In this document: in pieces, positions 7,482-15,230 of the stretch
Layout of the letters: each line of letters begins with the position of its first letter
How positions within the stretch are numbered: the first letter of the stretch is position 1
Source: Pseudomonas sp. TTU2014-080ASC
GTDB taxonomy: Bacteria > Pseudomonadota > Gammaproteobacteria > Pseudomonadales > Pseudomonadaceae
NCBI RefSeq assembly: GCF_001446935.1
Contig: NZ_LKKK01000015.1
Span: forward strand, 1-64,000
DNA: 64,000 bases
Direction of reading: 5' to 3'
Program-made: the position numbers and the translations under genes
The notes under the pieces: model-generated
Database searches by the model: none
Seen by the model: only the letters and a program-made list of their open reading frames with translations
Told to the model about the DNA's origin: nothing

Positions 7482-8762
7482 ATGAAAAATTCTGGACCGA
7501 GAAAAAGCTCGGGCAATAAACTTCAACTCTTATTGAACTCAGTTGAAAAGAAAGCCCGGCGCGCCTACAAAGAGGGCCGTTTTGAAGATGCACTCGGAGC
7601 ATGCCTGCAAGCCACCCGGATCAATCCAGCCCTGGCTCCGGCGTGGATCGATGCCACCGTTAACTGCATCAAACTTGAGCGCTGGAATTCAGCTATTGAG
7701 TACGCCAGTCAGGCCGTGAAACTCGGTGCCAGAACACTGCCGCTTTTTGATGCCCTGTCCCACGCCCATGGTGCCCTTAAGCAGTGGGACCAAGTCCGTC
7801 AGTTCGGCCGGCAGGCCCTCGAGCTGAGAATGGAACTTTTCTCAAAACCACACCCATTACCCGCACCGCCACCAAGCCCACTGCCAGGCCCGCCGAGTCT
7901 GGCAACCCGCGAGCGCAACCTCATCGCCTTTTCACTGTTCGGTGGCAATTCAAAGTACTGCGAAACGGCGGTGATCAATGCCACAGAACAGCCCCGTATT
8001 TATCCCGACTGGACATGTCGCTTTTACATTGACGAAAGCGTCCCGCTTGCGGTGGTGAAGCGGCTTGATGAGGCTGGTGCACAGATCATTTATGTCGATG
8101 AACAGACGCGTCGCTGGCCCGGCCCCATGTGGCGACTTATGGCGCTGGATGATCCCGACCTTGATCGGGTGATTTTCCGTGATGCCGACTCCGTCATTTC
8201 CATGCGCGAGGCCCGCGCGGTCGAACGCTGGATCGCTAGCGACAAGCGCTTCCATGCCATGCGCGATAGTGGCAGCCACACCGAACTGTTGTTGGCTGGA
8301 TTGTGGGGCTGTGTAGCAGGGTCCTTGCCTTCAGTGCAGGCGCTGCTGGAGGTGTTTGCTCAACAGCCCTTGAGCTCGACGCACTTTGCTGATCAATACT
8401 TTCTGCGCCAACTGGTCTGGCCCTATGCCCGCGAGTCTTTGCTGCAGCATGATTCAGTTTTCGGCTTCCTTGATGCTGAACCTTTTCCTGATGGACCCGC
8501 TCCGGAAGATTTCCATGTCGGCTATGCAGAAGGCTCTCCCCTCTTCAGTTTGCCGACCCAATTGCCGGATGGGACGGATGTTGACTGGCACTTTTACCAA
8601 CTGGATAAACACGGGGATGAGACCAAACGCCGACGACTGTGCAGCTATCCTGCGACTGTATGCGATGGGCAAGTTAATGCGCACCTACCGGCCCGCTACG
8701 CCGATCTGATTGAACGAGGGCTGGGCAACATTCGCCTGAAAGCGCGCCAAGAGACAGCCTGA
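7482..8762 (+). CDS. TPR protein with C-terminal glycosyltransferase-like domain
   Basis: 426 residues. The N-terminal 110 residues form about two or three tetratricopeptide helices (AYKEGRFEDALGACLQATRI, WNSAIEYASQAVKLGA). A proline-rich linker follows (PLPAPPPSPLPGPPSL, about 125-140). The C-terminal domain begins NLIAFSLFGGNSKYC and contains a DxD-like motif in FRDADSVIS (D234-A-D236), typical of metal-binding GT-A glycosyltransferases. A well-conserved tail has a DQYFLRQLVWP stretch. It is transcribed away from the adhesin exporter operon and ends at a shared bidirectional terminator. Function is not established; sugar transfer to a surface component or the adhesin is a hypothesis from domain and position. 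Confidence 0.75.
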   Translation: MKNSGPRKSSGNKLQLLLNSVEKKARRAYKEGRFEDALGACLQATRINPALAPAWIDATVNCIKLERWNSAIEYASQAVKLGARTLPLFDALSHAHGALKQWDQVRQFGRQALELRMELFSKPHPLPAPPPSPLPGPPSLATRERNLIAFSLFGGNSKYCETAVINATEQPRIYPDWTCRFYIDESVPLAVVKRLDEAGAQIIYVDEQTRRWPGPMWRLMALDDPDLDRVIFRDADSVISMREARAVERWIASDKRFHAMRDSGSHTELLLAGLWGCVAGSLPSVQALLEVFAQQPLSSTHFADQYFLRQLVWPYARESLLQHDSVFGFLDAEPFPDGPAPEDFHVGYAEGSPLFSLPTQLPDGTDVDWHFYQLDKHGDETKRRRLCSYPATVCDGQVNAHLPARYADLIERGLGNIRLKARQETA

Positions 8763-8784
8763 ATACTTTTTCAGCTAGCATGAA

Positions 8785-8807
8785 AAAGCCCCGCATTGCG
8801 GGGCTTT
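8785..8807. terminator. Bidirectional rho-independent terminator
   Basis: AAAGCCCCGC-ATT-GCGGGGCTTT, a perfect 10-bp stem with A and T tracts on either side, between the convergent TPR-glycosyltransferase gene and speA. It can stop transcription from both sides. Confidence 0.9.
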
Positions 8808-8819
8808 AAGCTCATTCGA

Positions 8820-10733
8820 TCAGGATGACAGGTACGACGAGCGAGTCAACCCCAGTCGCAAAGCATCCAAGAACTGCGTGCGCTCACGGGCACTGATCTT
8901 GGCTCCGGCCACCTTATCTCGGTAATGCGTCATCAGCTCATCCGGAGACAAATGCACATAACGCAGCATGTCCTCAATGGTGTCATGCGTCTCGATACCT
9001 GCGTGGTACACCTTGCCGTTGCTGTTCTGGTAAATGTTCACCGAATCGGTATCACCAAACAGGTTGTGCATATCCCCGAGAATTTCCTGGTAAGCCCCAA
9101 CTAGGAAGACGCCCAACAGGTAATCCTCCCCCTCACGCACCTCATGTACAGGCAGGCTGGTTTCGATGCTTTGCTCGTCTACATACTGGCGAATCTTTCC
9201 ATCGGAGTCGCAGGTCAGGTCTTGCAACACGGCGCGACGCAGCGGCTCCTCGTCCAGACGGTTGAGCGGGATGATCGGCAGAATCTGGCCGATTGCCCAC
9301 GTATCCGGCAGGCTCTGGAACACGGAGAAGTTGCAGATGTACTTGTCTGCCAGCTTGTCGTTGAGTTCATCCAAAACCACGCGATGGGAACGCTGACGTG
9401 CCTTGAGCGAGTTGTGCAGACGACGGCAAACGGCAAAGTAGCACTGCTCAGCCAGAGCCTTCTCCGGCAGAGTGATCTTGCCATCGGCGTACTGGGTCGC
9501 CACATCGCTCATGTAGTGAGTCGCACGCCAGTAGGTCTCAGTGACCATTTCCAGGTCAGTTGGGCCGAGCAGTTCAACCAGGTACTGCACCACCTCCGGC
9601 AGGCTGGTGATATCCTCGATTTCCGGGATCTCGTCGTTGTGCTTTTCCACGTCCGTCACTTGCACCACCAACATGGCGTGGTGTGCAGTCAGGGAGCGGC
9701 CGCTTTCAGAGAAAATATTCGGGTGCGGCAGTTCCTGGGCATCGCAGAACTCTTTGAGCATCCCCACAACGACGCCGGCGTAGTCGTCCATGTCGTAGTT
9801 AATGGAGCTGGCATTGCGCGAGTGGGTGCCGTCGTAATCCACACCCAGGCCACCGCCCACGTCGATGTGGTCCACTGGCAGGCCCAGCCCACGTAGCTCG
9901 CCGTAGTATCGGATGGCTTCTTTGAAACCATGCTGGTAGTCCGCCAAGTTGGCAATCTGCGAGCCCATATGGAAGTGCAGCAAACGAATGCCCTGATCCA
10001 GCCCAGCAGCACGGAAACGCTCAACCACGGACAACAGCTGCGCCGCTGACAGACCGAATTTCGACTTCTCACCGCCGGTATCAGCCCACTTCGACGACGC
10101 CAGTGATGACAGGCGTACGCGCAGGCCGACTTGAGGCGCAACCTTAAGCTCGGCCGCCTCCTCAATCACGAACTGCACTTCGGACTCTTTCTCGATGACG
10201 ATAAAGACGTTGTGGCCAAGCTTCTGCCCGATCAGCGCCAGGCGAATGAACTCACGGTCTTTATAGCCGTTACAGACAATAGTGCCGCCCTTAGGGGCCA
10301 GCGCCAGCACCGCCATCAGTTCCGGCTTGGAACCGGCCTCGAGTCCGATGGAGACGTTCTCAGTGGCGATGATGTTTTCCACCACCGCTTCTTGCTGGTT
10401 GACTTTGATTGGGTACAGGGCGGTGTAACGGGCCTGATAGTCCAGACGAGCAATATTGGCGTCAAACGCCCCCGTCAGACGACGCACACGATCCTGCAAG
10501 ATATCCGGAAAACGCACCAGCAACGGCAGACTCAGGCCGCTCTCACGCAGTTCGGCAACCTGCTCATAAAGATCGATTGGCGTGCTTTGCGGGCCATTCG
10601 GACGGACCTCAACACGGCCCTTATCGTTAATAGCAAAGTAACCAGCGCCCCAATGGCGAATACCGTAGACACTACGACTGTCCGCCACGGTCCACTGGCT
10701 ACCATCGTCCTTGCGTGTGCGTCGTGCAGACAT
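8820..10733 (-). CDS. speA: Biosynthetic arginine decarboxylase
   Basis: PLP-dependent enzyme converting arginine to agmatine, first step of the agmatine route to putrescine and spermidine. 637 residues, the usual SpeA length. An alanine-racemase-like barrel carries the PLP lysine motif ALYPIKVNQQ and the glycine-rich stretch IDVGGGLGVDYDG. The C-terminal domain contains NFSVFQSLPDTWAIGQ and ends with the QEILGDMHNLFGDT signature of the family. The start at 10733 (MSARRTRKDD) is chosen because GGAGA lies just upstream and it gives the family length; the frame stays open 50 codons further upstream without homology. Confidence 0.97.
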   Translation of the reverse strand: MSARRTRKDDGSQWTVADSRSVYGIRHWGAGYFAINDKGRVEVRPNGPQSTPIDLYEQVAELRESGLSLPLLVRFPDILQDRVRRLTGAFDANIARLDYQARYTALYPIKVNQQEAVVENIIATENVSIGLEAGSKPELMAVLALAPKGGTIVCNGYKDREFIRLALIGQKLGHNVFIVIEKESEVQFVIEEAAELKVAPQVGLRVRLSSLASSKWADTGGEKSKFGLSAAQLLSVVERFRAAGLDQGIRLLHFHMGSQIANLADYQHGFKEAIRYYGELRGLGLPVDHIDVGGGLGVDYDGTHSRNASSINYDMDDYAGVVVGMLKEFCDAQELPHPNIFSESGRSLTAHHAMLVVQVTDVEKHNDEIPEIEDITSLPEVVQYLVELLGPTDLEMVTETYWRATHYMSDVATQYADGKITLPEKALAEQCYFAVCRRLHNSLKARQRSHRVVLDELNDKLADKYICNFSVFQSLPDTWAIGQILPIIPLNRLDEEPLRRAVLQDLTCDSDGKIRQYVDEQSIETSLPVHEVREGEDYLLGVFLVGAYQEILGDMHNLFGDTDSVNIYQNSNGKVYHAGIETHDTIEDMLRYVHLSPDELMTHYRDKVAGAKISARERTQFLDALRLGLTRSSYLSS

Positions 10734-10945
10734 CGGAGTCTCCTGTATGACGTAAGTCCCCCCTGAAGCGGGGCGACAACAGATTAATAGGCAGAAATGA
10801 CATTTACCCGGTGATGGACATCCATCAAACCGGAGAAGTTTAGTGAGCGAGCAGGCACCCGCAGCACTTGAACCGGCAATCAATTACCCGTCTGGCAGAT
10901 GCGAACAGCTGCCCCGAGCATTGATTGCGCGGATCTAAGCGCTGC

Positions 10946-11317
10946 TCAGCCGCCCGACTTTTTGGCTTTGAAACCCCGTTTGACCAGCTCAGCCAGCAGT
11001 AACTCAACATGATCGCCCTGAATCTCGATCACGCCGTCTTTGAGCCCACCACCGCAACCACAGCGCTTTTTCAGCGCACTGGCCAACTCTTTTAACGGTT
11101 CTTCAGCCAGCGGTACCCCCGTGATGGTGGTCACCGTCTTGCCGCCGCGACCTTTAGTTTCGCGACGCACACGGGCAATCCCATCACCAGCAGGAATCTG
11201 GCTTTGTTTGCAGATGCAGGCGTCCACAGGCTGACTGCAGTCCGGGCAATGCCGGCCGCCATCGGTGGAGTACACCAGGCCGCTGAGCGCGGCGAATGAA
11301 GAAGCTTTCTTGACCAC
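10946..11317 (-). CDS. SUI1/YciH-family translation initiation factor-like protein
   Basis: 123 residues, homologous to eukaryotic eIF1 (SUI1) and E. coli YciH. It begins with a short zinc-ribbon-like segment (HCPDCSQPVDACICK) and continues with the SUI1 fold (GRGGKTVTTITGVPL, LKKRCGCGGGLKDGVIEIQGD). Bacterial members are thought to influence initiation fidelity, but the role is not settled. I chose the GTG at 11317 (V-V-K-K-A-S-S), because GAGGAA lies 7-8 nt upstream and it reproduces the usual 123-residue length. It lies between speA and the NUDIX gene, as in P. aeruginosa. Confidence 0.92.
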   Translation of the reverse strand: MVKKASSFAALSGLVYSTDGGRHCPDCSQPVDACICKQSQIPAGDGIARVRRETKGRGGKTVTTITGVPLAEEPLKELASALKKRCGCGGGLKDGVIEIQGDHVELLLAELVKRGFKAKKSGG

Positions 11318-11337
11318 CGGCTGGTTCCTCGAAGGGG

Positions 11338-11523
11338 TCAGGATAGCGATTGATCGATGACCGATGGCGCATCGACCGCGAAGCCCCACTCTGGCAGGGG
11401 CAGCGCGCCCGGCAGGTGCAGGGCTTGAAGGCGGCGCAGTGTACCGGCAATCGCGGCAAATGCTAAGTGTAAAAATGCGCCATTAAACGGCGGATTGGCG
11501 ACGCCGTGCAGGATGCTGCACAT
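11338..11523 (-). CDS. Possible small hypothetical protein upstream of the SUI1-like gene
   Basis: An open frame of 61 residues (MCSILHGVANPPFNG at the start) ending 20 nt before the SUI1-like start, in the same direction. AGGA lies close to the ATG (three bases between), tighter than optimal. The central part uses CTG/CGC/GCC codons like neighbouring genes, but TTA and GCA codons also occur. No domain is recognised. It could be a small operon gene or chance. Confidence 0.28.
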   Translation of the reverse strand: MCSILHGVANPPFNGAFLHLAFAAIAGTLRRLQALHLPGALPLPEWGFAVDAPSVIDQSLS

Positions 11524-11576
11524 CAATCCTACTTTTATTGCACAGAATCAGGCCCGATGCGGGCTAGAGGATGGAT

Positions 11577-12119
11577 TCAGACGCTGGCGCAACGGCTCAG
11601 ATAATGCTTCAGGGCCTGTTGCGAATCCGGGCACCAGTCACGCTCGGACAACTCGCGCTGTAGCTGTTCAAGCGTTAAAAACCGGGCCTCAAGAACCTCC
11701 TCTGGCTGAATGCGCACCGGCGCATCCGACACGGCGCGGAACACGCCACACCACAAACGGCTCTCGGCCGAGGCGTAGAAGAAACGCCCGAAATCCTCCA
11801 GCGCCACGCCCTCTATGCCAAGCTCTTCCGCCAGCTCACGGCAGGCGGAAGAGCTGTAGCTTTCGCCTTCATCCACCATGCCACCAGCTGCCACATCCCA
11901 ATAGCCGGGATATAACGCCTTGCTGAAGGTGCGCTGGTGTACACACAACTCCCCGGAGGTGTTGAACAACAGAATAAAGGTGCAACGCCCGATCAGATGC
12001 CGCTCGCGCAGCTCACGCCGGGACAAGGCACCTAGCAGACGATCTTGCTCATCTACCCAGGCCACACGCTCGGCATCCGAGGCAGCGCGATGCGCCACCT
12101 CGGCATCGGACCAGGCCAT
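11577..12119 (-). CDS. NUDIX hydrolase (YfcD-like)
   Basis: 180 residues. A complete Nudix box is present, starting GGMVDEGES and continuing with REL-x-EELG, which binds Mg2+ and hydrolyses nucleoside diphosphate-X substrates. The preceding strand CVHQRTFSKALYPGYWDVA matches the YfcD/IPP-isomerase-like subgroup; the substrate is unknown. The ATG at 12119 is preferred over the TTG immediately before it. The gene begins 3 nt after the stop of the DUF2333 gene, indicating co-transcription. Confidence 0.9.
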   Translation of the reverse strand: MAWSDAEVAHRAASDAERVAWVDEQDRLLGALSRRELRERHLIGRCTFILLFNTSGELCVHQRTFSKALYPGYWDVAAGGMVDEGESYSSSACRELAEELGIEGVALEDFGRFFYASAESRLWCGVFRAVSDAPVRIQPEEVLEARFLTLEQLQRELSERDWCPDSQQALKHYLSRCASV

Positions 12120-12122
12120 CAA

Positions 12123-13184
12123 TCAGCCCTGAGACAGCAGCTGGCGCAGGTCAATCAGACCGGCGTTGGCGCGGGATATGTAGTTGGCCATGACCAGCGA
12201 GTGGTTGGCCAGCAGGCCATAACCGCTGCCATTGAGTACCATCGGGCTCCAAAGAGTTTCCTGAGCGGCCTCCAGCTCGCGGATGATCTGACGCACGCTG
12301 ACAGTGGCGTTTTTCTTAGCCAGTACATCAGCAAAATCCACTTCAATGGCGCGCAACAGATGCATCAGCGCCCATGCCTGACCGCGTGCTTCGTAAAACA
12401 CGTTGTCGATCTGCATCCAAGGCGTCTCGTAGTTGGAGCCTTCGATCACTTCACTCTGGCTGTTGACCCGCTCAAGCGCAGGATCGACCACCAGAGTGTT
12501 CAAACGCACCTGTCCGACACTGGCAGATAAACGCTGGGACAGCGAACCCAGACGGGTCGCGGCATCCCCCAGCCAGTTATTGAGGTTATCGGCACGGGTG
12601 TAGAACTGCGCTTCAGAGCGGTCCGGATTGCTCAGGCGCTTCAGGTAGCTGTCCAGCGCCTTAATGCCTTCAGCATATTTGGCTTCGGAAGCAGGCAGCG
12701 CCCAGCTCTTATTATCGAAGTGGAACAGCGGCTCAGCTTTAGACAGGTCCGGATCTTCGGTGGACTGTGACTGCGAGCGGGAGAAGTCTTTACGCAGCGC
12801 ACGTGACATATCACGTACCTGCACCAGCACGCCGTATTCCCAGCTCGGCATGTTATCCAGCCAGAGCCCCGGAGGAGCCAGGTCGTTACTCAGGTAGCCA
12901 CCTGGTTTGTTCAACAACGTGCTGACCACATGGCGCAGGGTCGCCACGGTGGTATAGCCGTTGACCATTTTCTGCTGACGGGCTTGGGCTAGCTCTTCGG
13001 CGCTGCCTTGTACGGAGAACGGCTCAGGCTCCAGACTCCAGTACCACCCCACCAACACCGCACTCAGCAGGTAGAGCCCCAGCAGGCCTCCGACAGTGCG
13101 CCCAATCCAACCGCCGCCGCGCTTCGGCTTGGATTCAACTGCGCTCGATTGCGCAGCTCCAGTACGATTCTTCCAGTCCAGCAT
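12123..13184 (-). CDS. DUF2333 family inner-membrane protein
   Basis: 353 residues, uncharacterised family conserved in Pseudomonas. A basic N-terminus is followed by one membrane segment (IGRTVGGLLGLYLLSAVLVGW, about 29-49); the rest is probably periplasmic and largely helical. The start at 13184 (MLDWKNRTGAA) has an AGGAAA ribosome site 5 nt upstream; an upstream in-frame ATG at 13238 lacks one. It sits directly upstream of the NUDIX gene. Function unknown. Confidence 0.88.
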   Translation of the reverse strand: MLDWKNRTGAAQSSAVESKPKRGGGWIGRTVGGLLGLYLLSAVLVGWYWSLEPEPFSVQGSAEELAQARQQKMVNGYTTVATLRHVVSTLLNKPGGYLSNDLAPPGLWLDNMPSWEYGVLVQVRDMSRALRKDFSRSQSQSTEDPDLSKAEPLFHFDNKSWALPASEAKYAEGIKALDSYLKRLSNPDRSEAQFYTRADNLNNWLGDAATRLGSLSQRLSASVGQVRLNTLVVDPALERVNSQSEVIEGSNYETPWMQIDNVFYEARGQAWALMHLLRAIEVDFADVLAKKNATVSVRQIIRELEAAQETLWSPMVLNGSGYGLLANHSLVMANYISRANAGLIDLRQLLSQG

Positions 13185-13490
13185 GGGAGTTTCCTTTATT
13201 ACTGAAATAGCGATGCAGCACCTTTGACGCCGGCACATAACCTGACATCAGAATGATGTTCGACAGCAACCTGCCAACAGGGTTGCGCATTATACCGATG
13301 AGGCGGAGGAACCCCGCATTTCATACGCTGCCTTAGACAACACGTTAGCACGCTTCGTCTATCTGCCCGCGTTTGGAACAGATAGACAGAAATCCGACGC
13401 CAATAGATGATCGTACCTAGTAAATTTGTATGACAGTGTTAGCATGGCCACTAATAAGCCATCACTCCAGCGCATGAGCCAATACCCCGC
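13185..13490. other. Divergent intergenic region, DUF2333 gene / gcbA
   Basis: 306 bp without a gene, holding promoters for the two divergent genes and a perfect 9-bp inverted repeat at 13357-13387. No other recognisable site was seen. Confidence 0.6.
13357..13387. promoter_or_regulatory. Inverted repeat upstream of gcbA
   Basis: GTCTATCTG and CAGATAGAC form a perfect 9-bp inverted repeat separated by 13 bp, about 105 bp before the gcbA start. There is no T tract on either side, so a terminator is unlikely; it could be an operator or an RNA hairpin in the gcbA leader. The motif is not one I can assign. Confidence 0.4.
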
Positions 13491-15122
13491 ATGACCGAGA
13501 GCGAAGACCACAGCCACGATCGACTGAAGCAGCACTTCGCCCAGCGTGTGATCCACCAGGCGCGCCTGGTCCTTGAAGTGTGGCAGCGTCTCCAACTGGC
13601 AGAGTGGAGCGAAACCGGGCTGCATGAACTGCGCGATGCCGTACAGGTCCTGCAGCGTTATGCTGAGCGTTTCGAGCAAACGGATCACTTCCTGTTGGCG
13701 AAAGACTTGGATGAGTGCCTGCAACAGGTCGGTGACAACCGTGGGCGACTCAACAGTGAACTGATTGTCCAGATCAACCAGCTGTTGCAGCGCCTGTCCC
13801 GCACAGGCTTGCGTCATAGTGACCGTCTCGAGCACGTCGTTTTGCCGCCGCTGCGCAAGCCACTGTACTTAGCCCTGCAACACCCGGAACGCGCCGAACA
13901 ACTGGTACAACGCCTGGAATTCTTTGGCATGCACTCGGTGGTAATGGACAGCGCCAACGCGTTTCGAAGCGCCATGACCGAGCGCCACCCGGCTGCCATT
14001 GTGATGGACGTGGATTTCTCCGGCCCCAAGGCTGGCCTGCAACTGGCCCAAAGTATTCAGGAAGGCCGCGAACAAAAGATTCCCATCCTGTTCTTCAGCC
14101 TCGAAGACACTGATACCCGCACGCGGCTTGAGGCTGTGCGCGCCGGTGGCCGAGAGTTTTTTACCGGCACCCTGGATGCCTCGAACCTGTTCGAGCGCAT
14201 CGAAGTACTGACCCACAATGTTCAGTACGACCCTTACAAAGTGCTGATCATCGATGACTCCCGCGCGCAAGCGACTCAAACCGAACGCGTGCTCAACAGT
14301 GCTGGCATCATCACCCGCACCTTGACCGAGCCCATTGAAGCCATGCGCCATCTGGCTGATTTCCAGCCGGACCTGATCATCCTTGATATGTACATGCCGG
14401 AGTGCAACGGCCCCGAACTGGCTCAAGTGATCCGTCACAACGACCGTTACGTCAGTGTGCCGATTATTTACCTCTCTGCCGAAGATGACCTAGATAAGCA
14501 ACTGGACGCCATGAGTGAAGGCGGTGACGACTTCCTCACCAAACCCATCAAGCCGCGCCATCTGATCGCCACAGTGCGCAACCGCGCAGCCCGCGCCCGT
14601 AACCTCAAAGCACGGATGGTCCGCGACAGCCTGACCGGGCTCTACAACCACACCCACACCCTGCAACTGCTTGAGGATGCCCGCTTCCTAGCCCAACGCG
14701 ACGGACATCCACTGAGCTTTGCGATGATCGATATCGACTTCTTTAAGAAGGTCAACGATACCTACGGTCACCCCATGGGTGATCGGGTGATCAAAAGCCT
14801 TGCCCTGTTCCTCAAACAGCGCCTGCGCAAAACCGATCATATCGGCCGCTATGGCGGTGAGGAATTTGCGGTGGTGATGCCAGGCACAGATGCAGTTTCG
14901 GCAGCCAAAGTGCTGGATGAAATTCGTAAGCGCTTTGCCGAAATTCAGTTCTCGGCAGAGCCCCACGATCTGTCGTGCACCTTCAGTTGCGGGGTTGCTC
15001 AGCTCCGCGCCGACATGGACAGCAAGCAGCTGTCCCAGCAGGCGGACGAAGCCCTTTATATCGCCAAGCACAGCGGCCGCAATCAGGTTTCGGTGTTTGC
15101 GCAGGATGACAGTAGCGTTTAG
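13491..15122 (+). CDS. gcbA: Response regulator diguanylate cyclase GcbA
   Basis: Synthesises c-di-GMP; the P. fluorescens orthologue promotes LapA-dependent attachment and the P. aeruginosa orthologue affects attachment and dispersion (established knowledge). 543 residues: an N-terminal helical region (about 1-130), a divergent receiver-like domain (about 130-245), a canonical receiver with phosphoacceptor D299 (LIILDMYMP), and a GGDEF domain with GGEEF at 455-459. An intact RxxD inhibitory site (R446-K-T-D449) lies five residues before GGEEF, so product inhibition is expected. Start ATG 13491. It has its own promoter region and is followed by the ctpL-like gene. Confidence 0.95.
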   Translation: MTESEDHSHDRLKQHFAQRVIHQARLVLEVWQRLQLAEWSETGLHELRDAVQVLQRYAERFEQTDHFLLAKDLDECLQQVGDNRGRLNSELIVQINQLLQRLSRTGLRHSDRLEHVVLPPLRKPLYLALQHPERAEQLVQRLEFFGMHSVVMDSANAFRSAMTERHPAAIVMDVDFSGPKAGLQLAQSIQEGREQKIPILFFSLEDTDTRTRLEAVRAGGREFFTGTLDASNLFERIEVLTHNVQYDPYKVLIIDDSRAQATQTERVLNSAGIITRTLTEPIEAMRHLADFQPDLIILDMYMPECNGPELAQVIRHNDRYVSVPIIYLSAEDDLDKQLDAMSEGGDDFLTKPIKPRHLIATVRNRAARARNLKARMVRDSLTGLYNHTHTLQLLEDARFLAQRDGHPLSFAMIDIDFFKKVNDTYGHPMGDRVIKSLALFLKQRLRKTDHIGRYGGEEFAVVMPGTDAVSAAKVLDEIRKRFAEIQFSAEPHDLSCTFSCGVAQLRADMDSKQLSQQADEALYIAKHSGRNQVSVFAQDDSSV

Positions 15123-15138
15123 CCATAACGCCACATTA

Positions 15139-15172
15139 CTGTCATCTGAGCGTCATATAAAAGCAATAAATT
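15139..15172 (+). promoter_or_regulatory. Pho box and PhoB-dependent promoter of the ctpL-like gene
   Basis: CTGTCAT-CTGA-GCGTCAT (15139-15156) matches the tandem PhoB consensus (CTGTCAT, 4-bp spacer, CTGTCAT) with two mismatches, both in the second half. A plausible -10 element TAAATT (15167-15172) begins 10 bp after it, the spacing expected when PhoB replaces the -35 element. The downstream chemoreceptor start is at 15231. Confidence 0.75.
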
Positions 15173-15230
15173 CATAGACTTAAATCCGCCCCACCAAGGC
15201 GGAACATCCTGCCCGCTGCCGGCTGAGTCT

